A DNA stretch of 64,000 bases from Tenacibaculum ovolyticum DSM 18103 (GTDB lineage: Bacteria > Bacteroidota > Bacteroidia > Flavobacteriales > Flavobacteriaceae): the NCBI RefSeq assembly GCF_000430545.1, contig NZ_KE387163.1:248001-312000 (forward strand), written 5' to 3'. The notes below the pieces were generated by a model, which ran no database searches, was not told the origin of the DNA, and saw only the letters and a program-made list of their open reading frames with translations. The position numbers and the translations under genes were made by a program. Shown piece after piece: positions 36,360 through 45,462 of this stretch. Numbering within the stretch: position 1 is the first letter of the stretch; every line of letters starts with the position of its first letter.

Positions 36360-36926
36360 TTATTCTTTAACACGTTCTTGGTATGTACCTTTTGTTGTTT
36401 CAACCTTAATCTTATCTCCCTCATTTATAAAAAGAGGAACATTTACGATTGCTCCAGATTCAACAGTTGCTGGCTTTGTTGCATTCGTTGCTGTGTTTCC
36501 TTTTACTCCTGGTTCAGTATGAGTAACTTCTAAAATTACACTTGCAGGCATATCTACAGCTAAAGGCATATCATCTTCAGAATTGATAATAATAGTAACT
36601 ACCTCACCTTCTTTCATTAATTCTGGTGCATCTAAAGCACTTTTTTCTAATGTAATTTGAGAATAATCTACTTGATTCATAAAGTGAAATGTCTCTCCTT
36701 CTTTGTATAAGTATTGAAATTTATGTGTTTCAACTCTAACATCATCAATTTTTCTTCCTGAAGGGAAAGTATTATCTACTACTTTACCATTCGTAACACT
36801 TTTTAATTTTGTTCTTACAAAAGCAGGTCCTTTTCCTGGTTTTACATGTAAAAATTCAACAACTTTATATATATCGTTGTTGTATCTCATACATAATCCG
36901 TTTTTAATATCTGATGTTGTAGCCAT
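36360..36926 (-). CDS. efp: Elongation factor P
   Basis: A 188-aa translation factor that relieves ribosome stalling at proline runs. It has the KOW-like domain I with the tip loop VKPGKGPAFVRTKLK (conserved Lys at about 32), OB-type domain II and domain III ending VETTKGTYQERVKE. It sits inside a lipid A gene block, 67 bp after lpxA and 2 bp before the LpxD-like gene, an arrangement that ties EF-P to envelope synthesis in this lineage. Confidence 0.97.
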   Translation of the reverse strand: MATTSDIKNGLCMRYNNDIYKVVEFLHVKPGKGPAFVRTKLKSVTNGKVVDNTFPSGRKIDDVRVETHKFQYLYKEGETFHFMNQVDYSQITLEKSALDAPELMKEGEVVTIIINSEDDMPLAVDMPASVILEVTHTEPGVKGNTATNATKPATVESGAIVNVPLFINEGDKIKVETTKGTYQERVKE

Positions 36927-36993
36927 TGTATGTATTCTTTATATTTTTTATTTATTAAAACGCGAGCTTATTATATTAGTTATAAGCCTATAA

Positions 36994-37779
36994 TTAATTT
37001 GATTTGAAGTACCCTTTCATGATACCACGATGTGAGTCTTTTATAAATTGAATAATTTCATCACGTTCTGAAGTTGCACTCATTTCTGCTTCAATTATAT
37101 CAATTGCCTGAGAATTATTAAAGTTTTGTTGGAATAAGATTCTAAAGATATCTTGAATTTCTCTAATCTTCTCTATAGCATATCCTCTTCTCCTTAATCC
37201 TACTGAATTAATCCCAACATATGATAATGGCTCACGAGCAGCTTTTACATAAGGTGGTACGTCTTTTCTCACTAAGGATCCTCCTGTAACAAAAGCATGT
37301 TTTCCTACTGATGCAAATTGATGTACAGCTACCATACCTGCTAACACTACATTATCTCCAATAGTAACATGGCCTGCTAAGGTAGTATTGTTTGAAAAAA
37401 TACAATTATCCCCCACTAAACAATCATGTGCAATATGGCAGTATGCCATTATTAAACAATTATTTCCAATAACCGTTTTCATTCTATCAGAAGTACCTCT
37501 GTTTATCGTAACACATTCTCTTATAGTAACATCATCACCAATTACAACTGTAGTTTCTTCATCATTAAACTTCAAATCTTGAGGTATTGCCGATATAACT
37601 GAGCCTGGAAAAATTCTACAATTTTTACCGATGCGAGCTCCCTCCATAATAGTAACATTAGAACCTATCCAAGTTCCTGAACCAATTTCAACATTCGAAT
37701 GTATTGTTGTAAAAGGTTCTATCACTACATTTCTAGCAATTTTAGCTTGTGGATGTACGTATGCAAGTGGTTGATTCAT
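36994..37779 (-). CDS. lpxA: UDP-N-acetylglucosamine acyltransferase
   Basis: A 261-aa first enzyme of lipid A synthesis, which transfers a hydroxyacyl chain from ACP to UDP-GlcNAc. It begins with YVHPQAKIARNVVIEPF, continues through hexapeptide repeats with the catalytic His in MAYCHIAHDCLVGDNC (about 118-133), and ends with the typical helical domain (INSVGLRRRGYAIEKIREIQ). It starts 4 nt after lpxC/fabZ ends, within one operon. Confidence 0.97.
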   Translation of the reverse strand: MNQPLAYVHPQAKIARNVVIEPFTTIHSNVEIGSGTWIGSNVTIMEGARIGKNCRIFPGSVISAIPQDLKFNDEETTVVIGDDVTIRECVTINRGTSDRMKTVIGNNCLIMAYCHIAHDCLVGDNCIFSNNTTLAGHVTIGDNVVLAGMVAVHQFASVGKHAFVTGGSLVRKDVPPYVKAAREPLSYVGINSVGLRRRGYAIEKIREIQDIFRILFQQNFNNSQAIDIIEAEMSATSERDEIIQFIKDSHRGIMKGYFKSN

Positions 37780-37783
37780 AAAA

Positions 37784-39175
37784 TTATTGTTTTTTTGCGA
37801 TTTGTGCCATTAATTCTGCTTCAACAACTATTTTGTTATTTGCATATCCATAAGCTTGCATATGACAGATACCTCTTCTTATAGGCGTTATTAACTCACA
37901 TTTAAAAGTTAACGTATCTCCTGGAAGTACTTTTTGTTTAAATTTAACTTTATCCATTTTCATAAAATAAGTTAAATAGTTTTCAGGATCTGGTACTGTA
38001 TTTAGTACTAAAACCCCTCCACATTGTGCCATTGCTTCTACTTGTAAAACCCCTGGCATTACTGGTGCACCTGGAAAATGCCCTGTAAAGAAAGGTTCGT
38101 TCATAGTCACATTTTTCATACCAACGACATGTGTATCTGATAATTCGATAATACGATCTATCAATAAAAATGGAGGTCTGTGTGGTAATATGTCCATTAT
38201 TTGATGAATATCCATTAATGGAGGCTGATTCAAATCATATTGAGGAACATTATTACGTTTCTCTTGCTTTATGATCTTTGCCAATTTTTTCGCAAACAAT
38301 GTATTTACTAAATGTCCTGGTTTATTTGCTATAACTTTACCTTTAATACGAATACCTACTAAAGCTAAATCACCAATTACATCTAATAATTTATGACGTG
38401 CTGCTTCATTTGCCCAATGTAATTCTAGATTATCTAAAATTCCGTTAGACTGCACTTTTATATCCTCTTTATTAAAAGCTTTTTTTAATTTTTGCATTGT
38501 ACTTTCTGATAACTCTTTATCAACATATACAATTGCATTATTTAAATCTCCACCTTTTATCAGATCATTTTCAAGCAACATTTCAATTTCGTGTAAAAAA
38601 CTAAATGTTCTTGCATCAGAAATTTCTTCCTTAAAATCAGAAATTTTATTTAATGTAGCATTTTGAGTACCTAAAATTTTAGTACCAAAATCTACCATTG
38701 TAGTTACTTGATATTCATCAGCAGGCATTAAGATAATCTCACTTCCTGTAGCTTCATCTTTATATGAAATAATATCTTTTACCACATATTCTACAATGTC
38801 AGCATCTTGCTCTACAACTCCTGCTTCTTCTAAAGCTTTAATAAAAAACTTTGAAGAACCATCCATAATAGGAGGCTCAGAAGAATTTATTTCTATAATT
38901 AAATTATCAATATCTAACCCAACAGCTGCAGCTAAAACATGCTCAGAAGTCTGAATTTGAACCCCGTTTTTCTCAAGATTTGTTCCTCTTTGAGTATTCG
39001 TTACAAATTCTGCTTTAGCTTGAATAATTGGCATTCCTTCTAAATCAACTCTTGTAAAAGCAAATCCATGATTTATAGGTGCTGGTTTAAAAACCATTGT
39101 TACCTCATTACCTGTATGCAATCCTACACCAGTTAATGTAATTTCTTTTTTTATTGTTCTTTGTTGCTTACTCAT
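37784..39175 (-). CDS. lpxC/fabZ: Bifunctional LpxC deacetylase / FabZ dehydratase
   Basis: A 463-aa fusion typical of Bacteroidetes. The LpxC part (1-300) is the zinc deacetylase that commits UDP-3-O-acyl-GlcNAc to lipid A. It shows zinc ligand H79 in SEHVLAAA, EPPIMDGSS about 100-108, H261/D265 in ARHKLLDVIGD and catalytic H288. The FabZ part (about 315-463) dehydrates 3-hydroxyacyl-ACP, with LPHRPPFLLIDRI, H366 in GHFPG and E380 in QVEAMAQ. The fusion links phospholipid and lipid A supply. It overlaps lpxD by 8 nt. Confidence 0.98.
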   Translation of the reverse strand: MSKQQRTIKKEITLTGVGLHTGNEVTMVFKPAPINHGFAFTRVDLEGMPIIQAKAEFVTNTQRGTNLEKNGVQIQTSEHVLAAAVGLDIDNLIIEINSSEPPIMDGSSKFFIKALEEAGVVEQDADIVEYVVKDIISYKDEATGSEIILMPADEYQVTTMVDFGTKILGTQNATLNKISDFKEEISDARTFSFLHEIEMLLENDLIKGGDLNNAIVYVDKELSESTMQKLKKAFNKEDIKVQSNGILDNLELHWANEAARHKLLDVIGDLALVGIRIKGKVIANKPGHLVNTLFAKKLAKIIKQEKRNNVPQYDLNQPPLMDIHQIMDILPHRPPFLLIDRIIELSDTHVVGMKNVTMNEPFFTGHFPGAPVMPGVLQVEAMAQCGGVLVLNTVPDPENYLTYFMKMDKVKFKQKVLPGDTLTFKCELITPIRRGICHMQAYGYANNKIVVEAELMAQIAKKQ

Positions 39176-40208
39176 TTTTTATTTTTTGAGCATTTAACTC
39201 TTTTTCTATTTTATCTATTGTTGATACCAATTTTGGTAATTTTTTAAAGTAAACATAAGATTTACTATAATCTGAATATCCAAAAGCTGGGGTTCCTTGA
39301 ACTACATCGTTGTCTTTTATACTTTTCCCAATACCTGATTGTGCTTGTATTCTCACATTATTTCCTATAGATATATGTCCTACAATACCTACTTGTCCTC
39401 CAATCATACAGCTTTCTCCTATTTTAGTAGAACCTGCAATTCCTGTTTGTGAAGCAATTACTGTGTTTTTACCAATTTCTACATTATGCGCAACCTGTAT
39501 TTGGTTATCTAACTTTACACCCTTTCTAATAATTGTTGATCCTAAGGTTGCTCTATCTATAGTCGAATTAGCTCCTATATCAACATTATCTTCTATAATA
39601 ACGTTTCCAATTTGAGGTATTGTTTTATATTCTCCACTTTCTGTAGGTGCAAAACCAAATCCGTCAGATCCAACTACACTTCCTGAATGAATTTTACAAT
39701 TCATTCCAATAATTGTTTCTGAATAAATTTTCACACCCGCAAATACAGTTGTGTTATCTCCTATTTTTGTATTGTCACCAATATAAGTATTTGGGTAAAT
39801 TTTTACATTTTCTCCTAAAACAACATTTTCTCCAATATATGCAAATGCACCAATGTATTCATTTTCTCCTACAGAAGCTGAATCTGCAATAAAATGAGGG
39901 TTCTCTCGCCCTTGTTTATTATTTTTTACTTCATTATAAAACTCTAATAACTTTGTAAATGCCTGATAAGCGTCATTTACTTTTATTAAAGTTGTTTTCA
40001 ACTCTTTTTCTGGTTTAAAAGATTCGTTTACTATAACAACAGATGCCTCTGTAGTATATAAGTAAGAATTATACTTCGCATTAGATAAAAAACTTAATGC
40101 TCCTTTTGTGCCTTCTTCGATCTTAGAAAGTTTAGAAACTTCTGCTTCTGGGTTTCCTTCAACTTCCCCTTCTAAAATATCTGCTATTTGTTTTGCTGTA
40201 AATTTCAT
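39168..40208 (-). CDS. lpxD: UDP-3-O-(3-hydroxyacyl)glucosamine N-acyltransferase
   Basis: A 346-aa third enzyme of lipid A synthesis. The N-terminal uridine-binding domain (about 1-105, with IEEGTKGALSFLSNAKYNSY) is followed by a hexapeptide beta-helix with the catalytic His in NQIQVAHNVEIGKNT, and a C-terminal helix. The ATG at 40208 is preferred over a TTG at 40217 because conserved LpxD proteins begin MKFTAKQIADILEGEVEG. It overlaps the lpxC/fabZ gene by 8 nt; together with lpxA they form a compact lipid A operon. Confidence 0.96.
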   Translation of the reverse strand: MKFTAKQIADILEGEVEGNPEAEVSKLSKIEEGTKGALSFLSNAKYNSYLYTTEASVVIVNESFKPEKELKTTLIKVNDAYQAFTKLLEFYNEVKNNKQGRENPHFIADSASVGENEYIGAFAYIGENVVLGENVKIYPNTYIGDNTKIGDNTTVFAGVKIYSETIIGMNCKIHSGSVVGSDGFGFAPTESGEYKTIPQIGNVIIEDNVDIGANSTIDRATLGSTIIRKGVKLDNQIQVAHNVEIGKNTVIASQTGIAGSTKIGESCMIGGQVGIVGHISIGNNVRIQAQSGIGKSIKDNDVVQGTPAFGYSDYSKSYVYFKKLPKLVSTIDKIEKELNAQKIKNE

Positions 40209-40264
40209 TGAATGCAAAAGTAATTATTTTTGTTTAATTACATCTTGTTAGAATTATTTAACAA

Positions 40265-41515
40265 TTAAACTATTTTTTTGGGGTAACATAAATAATGTTT
40301 TATCACTGGTTTAGACAATGCTTTTAAATTTAATTGATCTGATGCTTTTGCGATATCTTTTAACTCACCTTTTTTCGTGTAAATCTTTATAGGATCATTG
40401 GTATTGTACGCCTGATGTTTAATTTTATTTGATAAAACAAAATAATTTAAATCACTTTCTTTAATATTACTATTCTCTAAAAGATTCTTGTGAATAGCTG
40501 TTAAATAGGTATCTCCGAACGGTTCTTCTTGAATTTCAATTTTTAAAAGATTTCGGTGAATAATCATTTTTGCTAAAGATGAAAGCACAAAATCTTCATG
40601 ATGAACCCAATCTTTTATTGCAGACATCACATCATAATCATCTAATTCTGAAAATATTTTTAATGTATCATTAGTGAAATTAGTTTCAGATATAGGTGTG
40701 TATAAAAAATACTTTAATGCCCTACTAGCATACATTTCAACTCCCTTTAAAGCTAACTCTTTTGCTCTTTTTAATACATTAACCAATGTAATTTCTGCAA
40801 CTAAACCTGTTTTATGTAAATATACTTGCCAATACATTAAACGACGAGCAATAATAAATTTTTCAACAGAATAAATTCCTTTTTGCTCAATTACTAACTC
40901 ATCTTCTACCACATTCATCATAGCTATTAACCGTTCTGATGAAATATTTCCTTCAGCTACACCAGTGTAAAAACTATCTCTTTTTAAGTAATCTAACCGA
41001 TCTATATCTAACTGACTAGATATTAATTGATATAAAAATTGCCTGTGGTATTTTCCTTCAAAAATTTGAATAGCTAAACTTAACTGACCATTAAACTCAT
41101 CGTTTAAAGCTCTCATAAATTTTAACGAAATTTCTTCATGTGTAATTCCGTTTACAATACTATGTTCTAATGCGTGAGAAAATGCTCCATGACCTATATC
41201 ATGCAATAAAATAGCTATATATAAAGCATTTGCTTCGTCATCAGAAATAGCAACATTTTTATTTCTTAAAACATATACTGCCTTTTGCATTAGATGCATG
41301 CAACCTATTGCATGGTGAAAACGGGTGTGGTTTGCTCCTGGATATACCATATTTGATAACCCCATTTGTGTAACCCTTCTTAATCGCTGAAAATAAGGGT
41401 GCTCTATAATATCAAAAATTAAAGAATTAGGTATCGTTATAAACCCATAAATAGGGTCGTTTATAATCTTTAATTTATTTGTTTTTTGATTGTTCAAAAT
41501 ATATAAATACTTCAA
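40265..41515 (-). CDS. HD-domain phosphohydrolase (dNTPase-like)
   Basis: A 416-aa cytosolic HD-domain protein of the YpgQ/SAMHD1-like group. The metal motif is in RFHHAIGCMHLM and LLHDIGHGAFSHALEH, with a later QLDIDRLDYLKRD. Relatives hydrolyse nucleotides or cyclic nucleotides; this one is unassigned. The first usable codons are TTG (41515, or 41497); no ATG precedes the conserved NDPIYGFI, so the start is uncertain by 6 codons. It lies 56 bp upstream of lpxD on the same strand and may belong to that operon. Confidence 0.9.
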   Translation of the reverse strand: MKYLYILNNQKTNKLKIINDPIYGFITIPNSLIFDIIEHPYFQRLRRVTQMGLSNMVYPGANHTRFHHAIGCMHLMQKAVYVLRNKNVAISDDEANALYIAILLHDIGHGAFSHALEHSIVNGITHEEISLKFMRALNDEFNGQLSLAIQIFEGKYHRQFLYQLISSQLDIDRLDYLKRDSFYTGVAEGNISSERLIAMMNVVEDELVIEQKGIYSVEKFIIARRLMYWQVYLHKTGLVAEITLVNVLKRAKELALKGVEMYASRALKYFLYTPISETNFTNDTLKIFSELDDYDVMSAIKDWVHHEDFVLSSLAKMIIHRNLLKIEIQEEPFGDTYLTAIHKNLLENSNIKESDLNYFVLSNKIKHQAYNTNDPIKIYTKKGELKDIAKASDQLNLKALSKPVIKHYLCYPKKIV

Positions 41516-41646
41516 TTTTAAACAAAATAATCATAATTTATCTACAAAACCAAATTAACAAATACATTATTAACGTATTTTTAGCTTTTAGAAATACAAC
41601 AAATACATTTTAGAGCGTTCTTTTTAATGTAAACATAGAAAATTAG

Positions 41647-43194
41647 ATGAAAAATATAGATATACTTTGGGTTGATGATGAAATTGATTTATTAAAACCT
41701 CACATTTTATTCTTAGAAAAGAAAAACTATTCAGTAACTACATCTACAAACGGTGCTGATGCTATAGATTTGGTTGATGAACAAAATTTTGATATTGTTT
41801 TTCTAGATGAAAATATGCCTGGAATAACAGGTTTAGAAACCCTTGCTGCTATTAAACAAAAAAATGCAAATCTTCCTGTGGTTATGATCACAAAAAGCGA
41901 AGAAGAGTATATTATGGAAGAAGCTATTGGGTCTAAAATTGCTGATTATTTAATAAAACCAGTAAACCCAAACCAAATATTATTAAGCTTAAAAAAGAAT
42001 TTAGATCATTCACGTTTGGTCTCTGAAAAAACAACATCTAACTACCAACAGGAATTTAGAAAAATTTCTATGGATTTAGCAATGGTTAACTCATATGAGG
42101 AATGGACAGAGTTATATAAAAAACTAGTGCACTGGGAATTAGAATTAGAGAACATTAACGATACTGGAATGTTAGAAATTCTAGAATCTCAAAAATCTGA
42201 AGCCAATTCACAATTTTTTAAATTTATAAAAAAGAATTATCAAAAATGGCTTACTAGTGATGATAAACCTACTTTTTCGCATACACTTTTTAAAAACTAT
42301 GTAGTTCCTAATATTTCTAAAGATCAAGGTCTATTACTTGTTGTTATTGATAATCTTCGTTATGATCAATATAAAATACTTGAGCCATTTATTAATAATT
42401 ATTACAAAAAAGAAGAAGAACATTCATATTATAGTATTTTACCAACAGCTACACAGTATGCTCGTAATGCAATATTTTCGGGGTTAATGCCTCTAGATAT
42501 GGAAAAAAAACACCCAGATCTTTGGAGAAATGATACAGATGAAGGAGGGAAAAACTTATATGAACCTGACTTTTTAGATGCTCAGATAAAAAGATTGAAT
42601 TTAAAAATTCAGCATGAATACTATAAAATAGTATCTCTTAAAAGCGGAAAGGAATTAGCAGATAATTATAATGGAACTAAACAAAATGATTTAACAGTAA
42701 TTGTATATAATTTTGTTGATATGCTATCGCATGCTAAAACAGAAATGGAAGTTATTAAAGAACTTGCTGGTGATGATAAAGCTTATCGATCTTTAACGGC
42801 TAGCTGGTTTAAAAACTCTCCTTTATATGATATTATTCAAAAAGCGCAAAAATTAGGTCAAAAATTAATTATTACGACTGATCATGGTACAATAAACTCT
42901 AAGACTCCTACTAAAGTTGTTGGAGACAAAAATATTAGTTCTAATTTACGCTATAAAACAGGTAGAAGTTTAAGTTATGAAGACAAGGATGTTTATGCTG
43001 TTAAAGACCCAAAAGATATATTTTTACCTAGTATAGCTATAAATAGTCCGTTTATTTTTGCTAAAGAAGATTTATTTTTTGCGTACCCAAATAACTATAA
43101 TCATTTCGTTAAATATTTTAAAAACACCTATCAGCATGGTGGTATTTCGCTAGAGGAAGTAATTATACCATGTGCCATTTACAGCCCAAAGTAA
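41647..43194 (+). CDS. porX: PorX, T9SS-linked response regulator with PglZ phosphatase-like domain
   Basis: A 515-aa two-domain regulator. The receiver (1-120) has LWVDDEIDLL, phosphoacceptor D54 in VFLDENMPG and LIKP. After a helical linker, the PglZ/alkaline-phosphatase-like domain (about 210-510) has DNLRYDQYKI, NFVDMLSHAK and TDHGTINSKTP, which supply the metal ligands. In Porphyromonas and Flavobacterium the PorX/PorY pair controls type IX secretion genes through an extracytoplasmic sigma factor. The PorY kinase is not in the window. It is divergent from the HD-domain gene. Confidence 0.96.
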   Translation: MKNIDILWVDDEIDLLKPHILFLEKKNYSVTTSTNGADAIDLVDEQNFDIVFLDENMPGITGLETLAAIKQKNANLPVVMITKSEEEYIMEEAIGSKIADYLIKPVNPNQILLSLKKNLDHSRLVSEKTTSNYQQEFRKISMDLAMVNSYEEWTELYKKLVHWELELENINDTGMLEILESQKSEANSQFFKFIKKNYQKWLTSDDKPTFSHTLFKNYVVPNISKDQGLLLVVIDNLRYDQYKILEPFINNYYKKEEEHSYYSILPTATQYARNAIFSGLMPLDMEKKHPDLWRNDTDEGGKNLYEPDFLDAQIKRLNLKIQHEYYKIVSLKSGKELADNYNGTKQNDLTVIVYNFVDMLSHAKTEMEVIKELAGDDKAYRSLTASWFKNSPLYDIIQKAQKLGQKLIITTDHGTINSKTPTKVVGDKNISSNLRYKTGRSLSYEDKDVYAVKDPKDIFLPSIAINSPFIFAKEDLFFAYPNNYNHFVKYFKNTYQHGGISLEEVIIPCAIYSPK

Positions 43195-43218
43195 AATTGT
43201 TTTATTTTTATATTTATC

Positions 43219-43794
43219 ATGAAAATTAAATTTATAATCTTTTTGTTTTTCTTTGTGAAACTAAGTTTCTCACAAGTAAAAGAAAATAAATTAAGTATGG
43301 CTGCCTTAGAGCTCACTAAACATAAAGTAACTTATGACCCAAGTTATTTTTCTATTTCATACCCCAATGGTGATGTTCCGCCAGACAAAGGTGTGTGTAC
43401 TGATGTTATTATTAGAGCTTACAGAAAGTTAGGTATCGACTTACAAAAGGAAGTTCACGAGGATATGTTAAAAAACTTTTCTTTATACCCTAAGATATGG
43501 GGGCTAAAGAGAACTGACAAAAATATAGATCATCGTAGAGTTCCTAATTTAATGACTTTTTTCAGTAGAAAAGGTACTGTATATATAAAATCTAACAAAT
43601 CAGAAGACTATATACCTGGTGATATTGTTTGCTGGAATTTATATGGAGGGATTACTCACATTGGTATTGTTGTAAATAAAAAAACAAAAGATAATAAACG
43701 TTATATGATTGTTCATAATATAGGTAATGGTCAAGTACTTGAAGATTGTCTTTTTGATTTTAAAATAATTGGCCATTACAGTTATAAAAATTAA
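43219..43794 (+). CDS. Exported DUF1287-family protein
   Basis: A 191-aa protein with a signal peptide (1-19, ends LSFSQ). The rest is a DUF1287 domain, thought from fold prediction to be an NlpC/P60-like amidase. A Cys/His layout fits: C56 in DKGVCTDVIIRAYRKLG, then DIVCWNLYGGITHIGIVV with a conserved His. It presumably acts on peptides in the periplasm, but no activity is shown for this gene. It lies 24 bp after porX, and transcription from porX could reach it. Confidence 0.82.
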   Translation: MKIKFIIFLFFFVKLSFSQVKENKLSMAALELTKHKVTYDPSYFSISYPNGDVPPDKGVCTDVIIRAYRKLGIDLQKEVHEDMLKNFSLYPKIWGLKRTDKNIDHRRVPNLMTFFSRKGTVYIKSNKSEDYIPGDIVCWNLYGGITHIGIVVNKKTKDNKRYMIVHNIGNGQVLEDCLFDFKIIGHYSYKN

Positions 43795-43819
43795 ATTTCT
43801 TTACCTTTTAACAGTTTTT

Positions 43820-43827
43820 TATTTTTG
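43820..43827 (+). promoter_or_regulatory. Candidate -7 box TATTTTTG, next to tsaE start
   Basis: A TAnnTTTG match ending 5 nt before the tsaE ATG. As at 8263-8270, this points to a leaderless mRNA or to chance in AT-rich DNA. Confidence 0.4.
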
Positions 43828-43832
43828 CATCT

Positions 43833-44246
43833 ATGAACAAAAATTATTCTTTAGACAATTTACCGCAAATAGCCCAAGACATTATTAAAAATGCCCAAAA
43901 TAAAGTATTACTTTTCCATGGCGATATGGGTGTTGGTAAAACTACTTTAATAAAAGAAATATGTAAAACGTTAGGAGTTTATGATGTAGCACACTCCCCT
44001 ACTTTTTCTTTAGTTAATGAATATCAAACTGATAACAATGAAATTGTTTATCATTTTGATTTTTATCGTATCGAACATGAAGAAGAAGCTTATGACATAG
44101 GTGTTGAAGATTATCTTTATAGTAATAACTGGTGTTTAATTGAATGGCCAGAAAACGTTAAAAATTTATTACCTTTAGATGCTGTTGATATAAAGATTAG
44201 TCTTTTAGAAAACGGTCAACGTAACATTCAACTAAAAACCAACTAA
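43833..44246 (+). CDS. tsaE: tRNA threonylcarbamoyladenosine biosynthesis ATPase TsaE
   Basis: A 137-aa P-loop protein needed, with TsaB, TsaD and TsaC, to make t6A at position 37 of ANN-decoding tRNAs. Walker A is GDMGVGKTTLIKEI at about 30-43; then HSPTFSLVNEYQT and the switch FDFYRIEHEEEAYDIG, and a C-terminal LIEWPENVKNLLP. Partners are not in the window. The start lies 5 bp past a promoter-like box; alanine dehydrogenase follows after 5 bp. Confidence 0.96.
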   Translation: MNKNYSLDNLPQIAQDIIKNAQNKVLLFHGDMGVGKTTLIKEICKTLGVYDVAHSPTFSLVNEYQTDNNEIVYHFDFYRIEHEEEAYDIGVEDYLYSNNWCLIEWPENVKNLLPLDAVDIKISLLENGQRNIQLKTN

Positions 44247-44251
44247 ATTAA

Positions 44252-45448
44252 ATGGGCTACACCTCACCTTTCACAAAAGAACAATTAATGCCTCAACCTG
44301 AAATGCTTGAAATAAAAAAGCAAAAAGGTGAATTATTAATAGGTTTACCCAAAGAAACTCATTTTGAAGAAAAACGCATTAGCTTGTCACCTGATGCTGT
44401 ATGTGCTTTAATTGCTCATGGTCATAGAGTTGTTATTGAAACTGGTGCTGGTGATGGTGCTAATTATAGTGACAAAGAATATTCTGATGCTGGGGCAAAA
44501 ATAGCATACGATATAAAAGAAGCTTTTGCTTGTACTATTGTTTTAAAGGTTGAACCTCCTTCTTTAGAGGAAATTAAAATGTTAAACCCTCAAACTGTTT
44601 TAATATCTGCATTACAATTAAAAACTCAAGATAAAAAGTATTTTGAAGCATTAGCAAAAAAACGAATTACCGCTGTAGCTTTTGATTACATAAAAGATGA
44701 ACATGGTGTATACCCTATTGTAAAATCATTAAGTGAGATTGCTGGTATTGCTTCTATGCATATTGCTGCCGAATTAATGACAACTGCCAATGGAGGTAAT
44801 GGTTTATTATTAGGTAATATTGGTGGTGTACCGCCTAGTGATGTTGTTATTTTAGGTGCTGGTACTGTAGGTGAATTTGCTGCTAAGACTGCCATTGGTT
44901 TGGGAGCGAGCGTTAAAGTGTTTGATAATTCAATTACTAAACTTCGTAAACTACAACACTTTGTTCACTCACCTGTTTACACATCTACTATTCAACCAAA
45001 AACTTTAACAAAAGCTTTAATGAGATGTGATGTTGTTGTTGGAGCTATTAGAGGTAAAAAACGATCACCTGTAATTGTTACAGAAAGTATGATCGAGCAA
45101 ATGAAAGATGGTGCTGTTATTGTTGATGTTAGTATAGATCGTGGAGGATGCTTTGAAACTTCAAAAATTACAACCCATAGTAAACCTACTTTTAACCAAC
45201 ATGGTGTAATTCATTATTGTGTACCAAACATACCTTCAAGATATGCTCGTACAGCTTCTGTTTCTATTAGTAACATATTTACACCATATTTATTAAATAT
45301 AGCTGAAGAAGGTGGTTTTGAAAATTCTGCTCGTTTTGATAAGAGTTTACGAAATGGCATCTATTTTTACCATGGTATTTTAACAAGTAAAACTGTAGCT
45401 GATTGGTTTGACTTACCTTATAGAGATATTAATTTATTAATTTTATAA
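44252..45448 (+). CDS. ald: Alanine dehydrogenase
   Basis: A 398-aa NAD-dependent enzyme interconverting alanine and pyruvate plus ammonia. It has the AlaDh/PNT N-domain (LIGLPKETHFEEKRISLSPD), active-site Lys/His region and the Rossmann motif VVILGAGTVGEFAAKTAIGL at about 207-226. It carries a 30-residue N-terminal extension compared with short bacterial forms, as often in flavobacteria. It lies 5 bp after tsaE and is probably co-transcribed. A transhydrogenase subunit is unlikely since no membrane subunit is present. Confidence 0.92.
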   Translation: MGYTSPFTKEQLMPQPEMLEIKKQKGELLIGLPKETHFEEKRISLSPDAVCALIAHGHRVVIETGAGDGANYSDKEYSDAGAKIAYDIKEAFACTIVLKVEPPSLEEIKMLNPQTVLISALQLKTQDKKYFEALAKKRITAVAFDYIKDEHGVYPIVKSLSEIAGIASMHIAAELMTTANGGNGLLLGNIGGVPPSDVVILGAGTVGEFAAKTAIGLGASVKVFDNSITKLRKLQHFVHSPVYTSTIQPKTLTKALMRCDVVVGAIRGKKRSPVIVTESMIEQMKDGAVIVDVSIDRGGCFETSKITTHSKPTFNQHGVIHYCVPNIPSRYARTASVSISNIFTPYLLNIAEEGGFENSARFDKSLRNGIYFYHGILTSKTVADWFDLPYRDINLLIL

Positions 45449-45462
45449 ATTAATAATGCATT

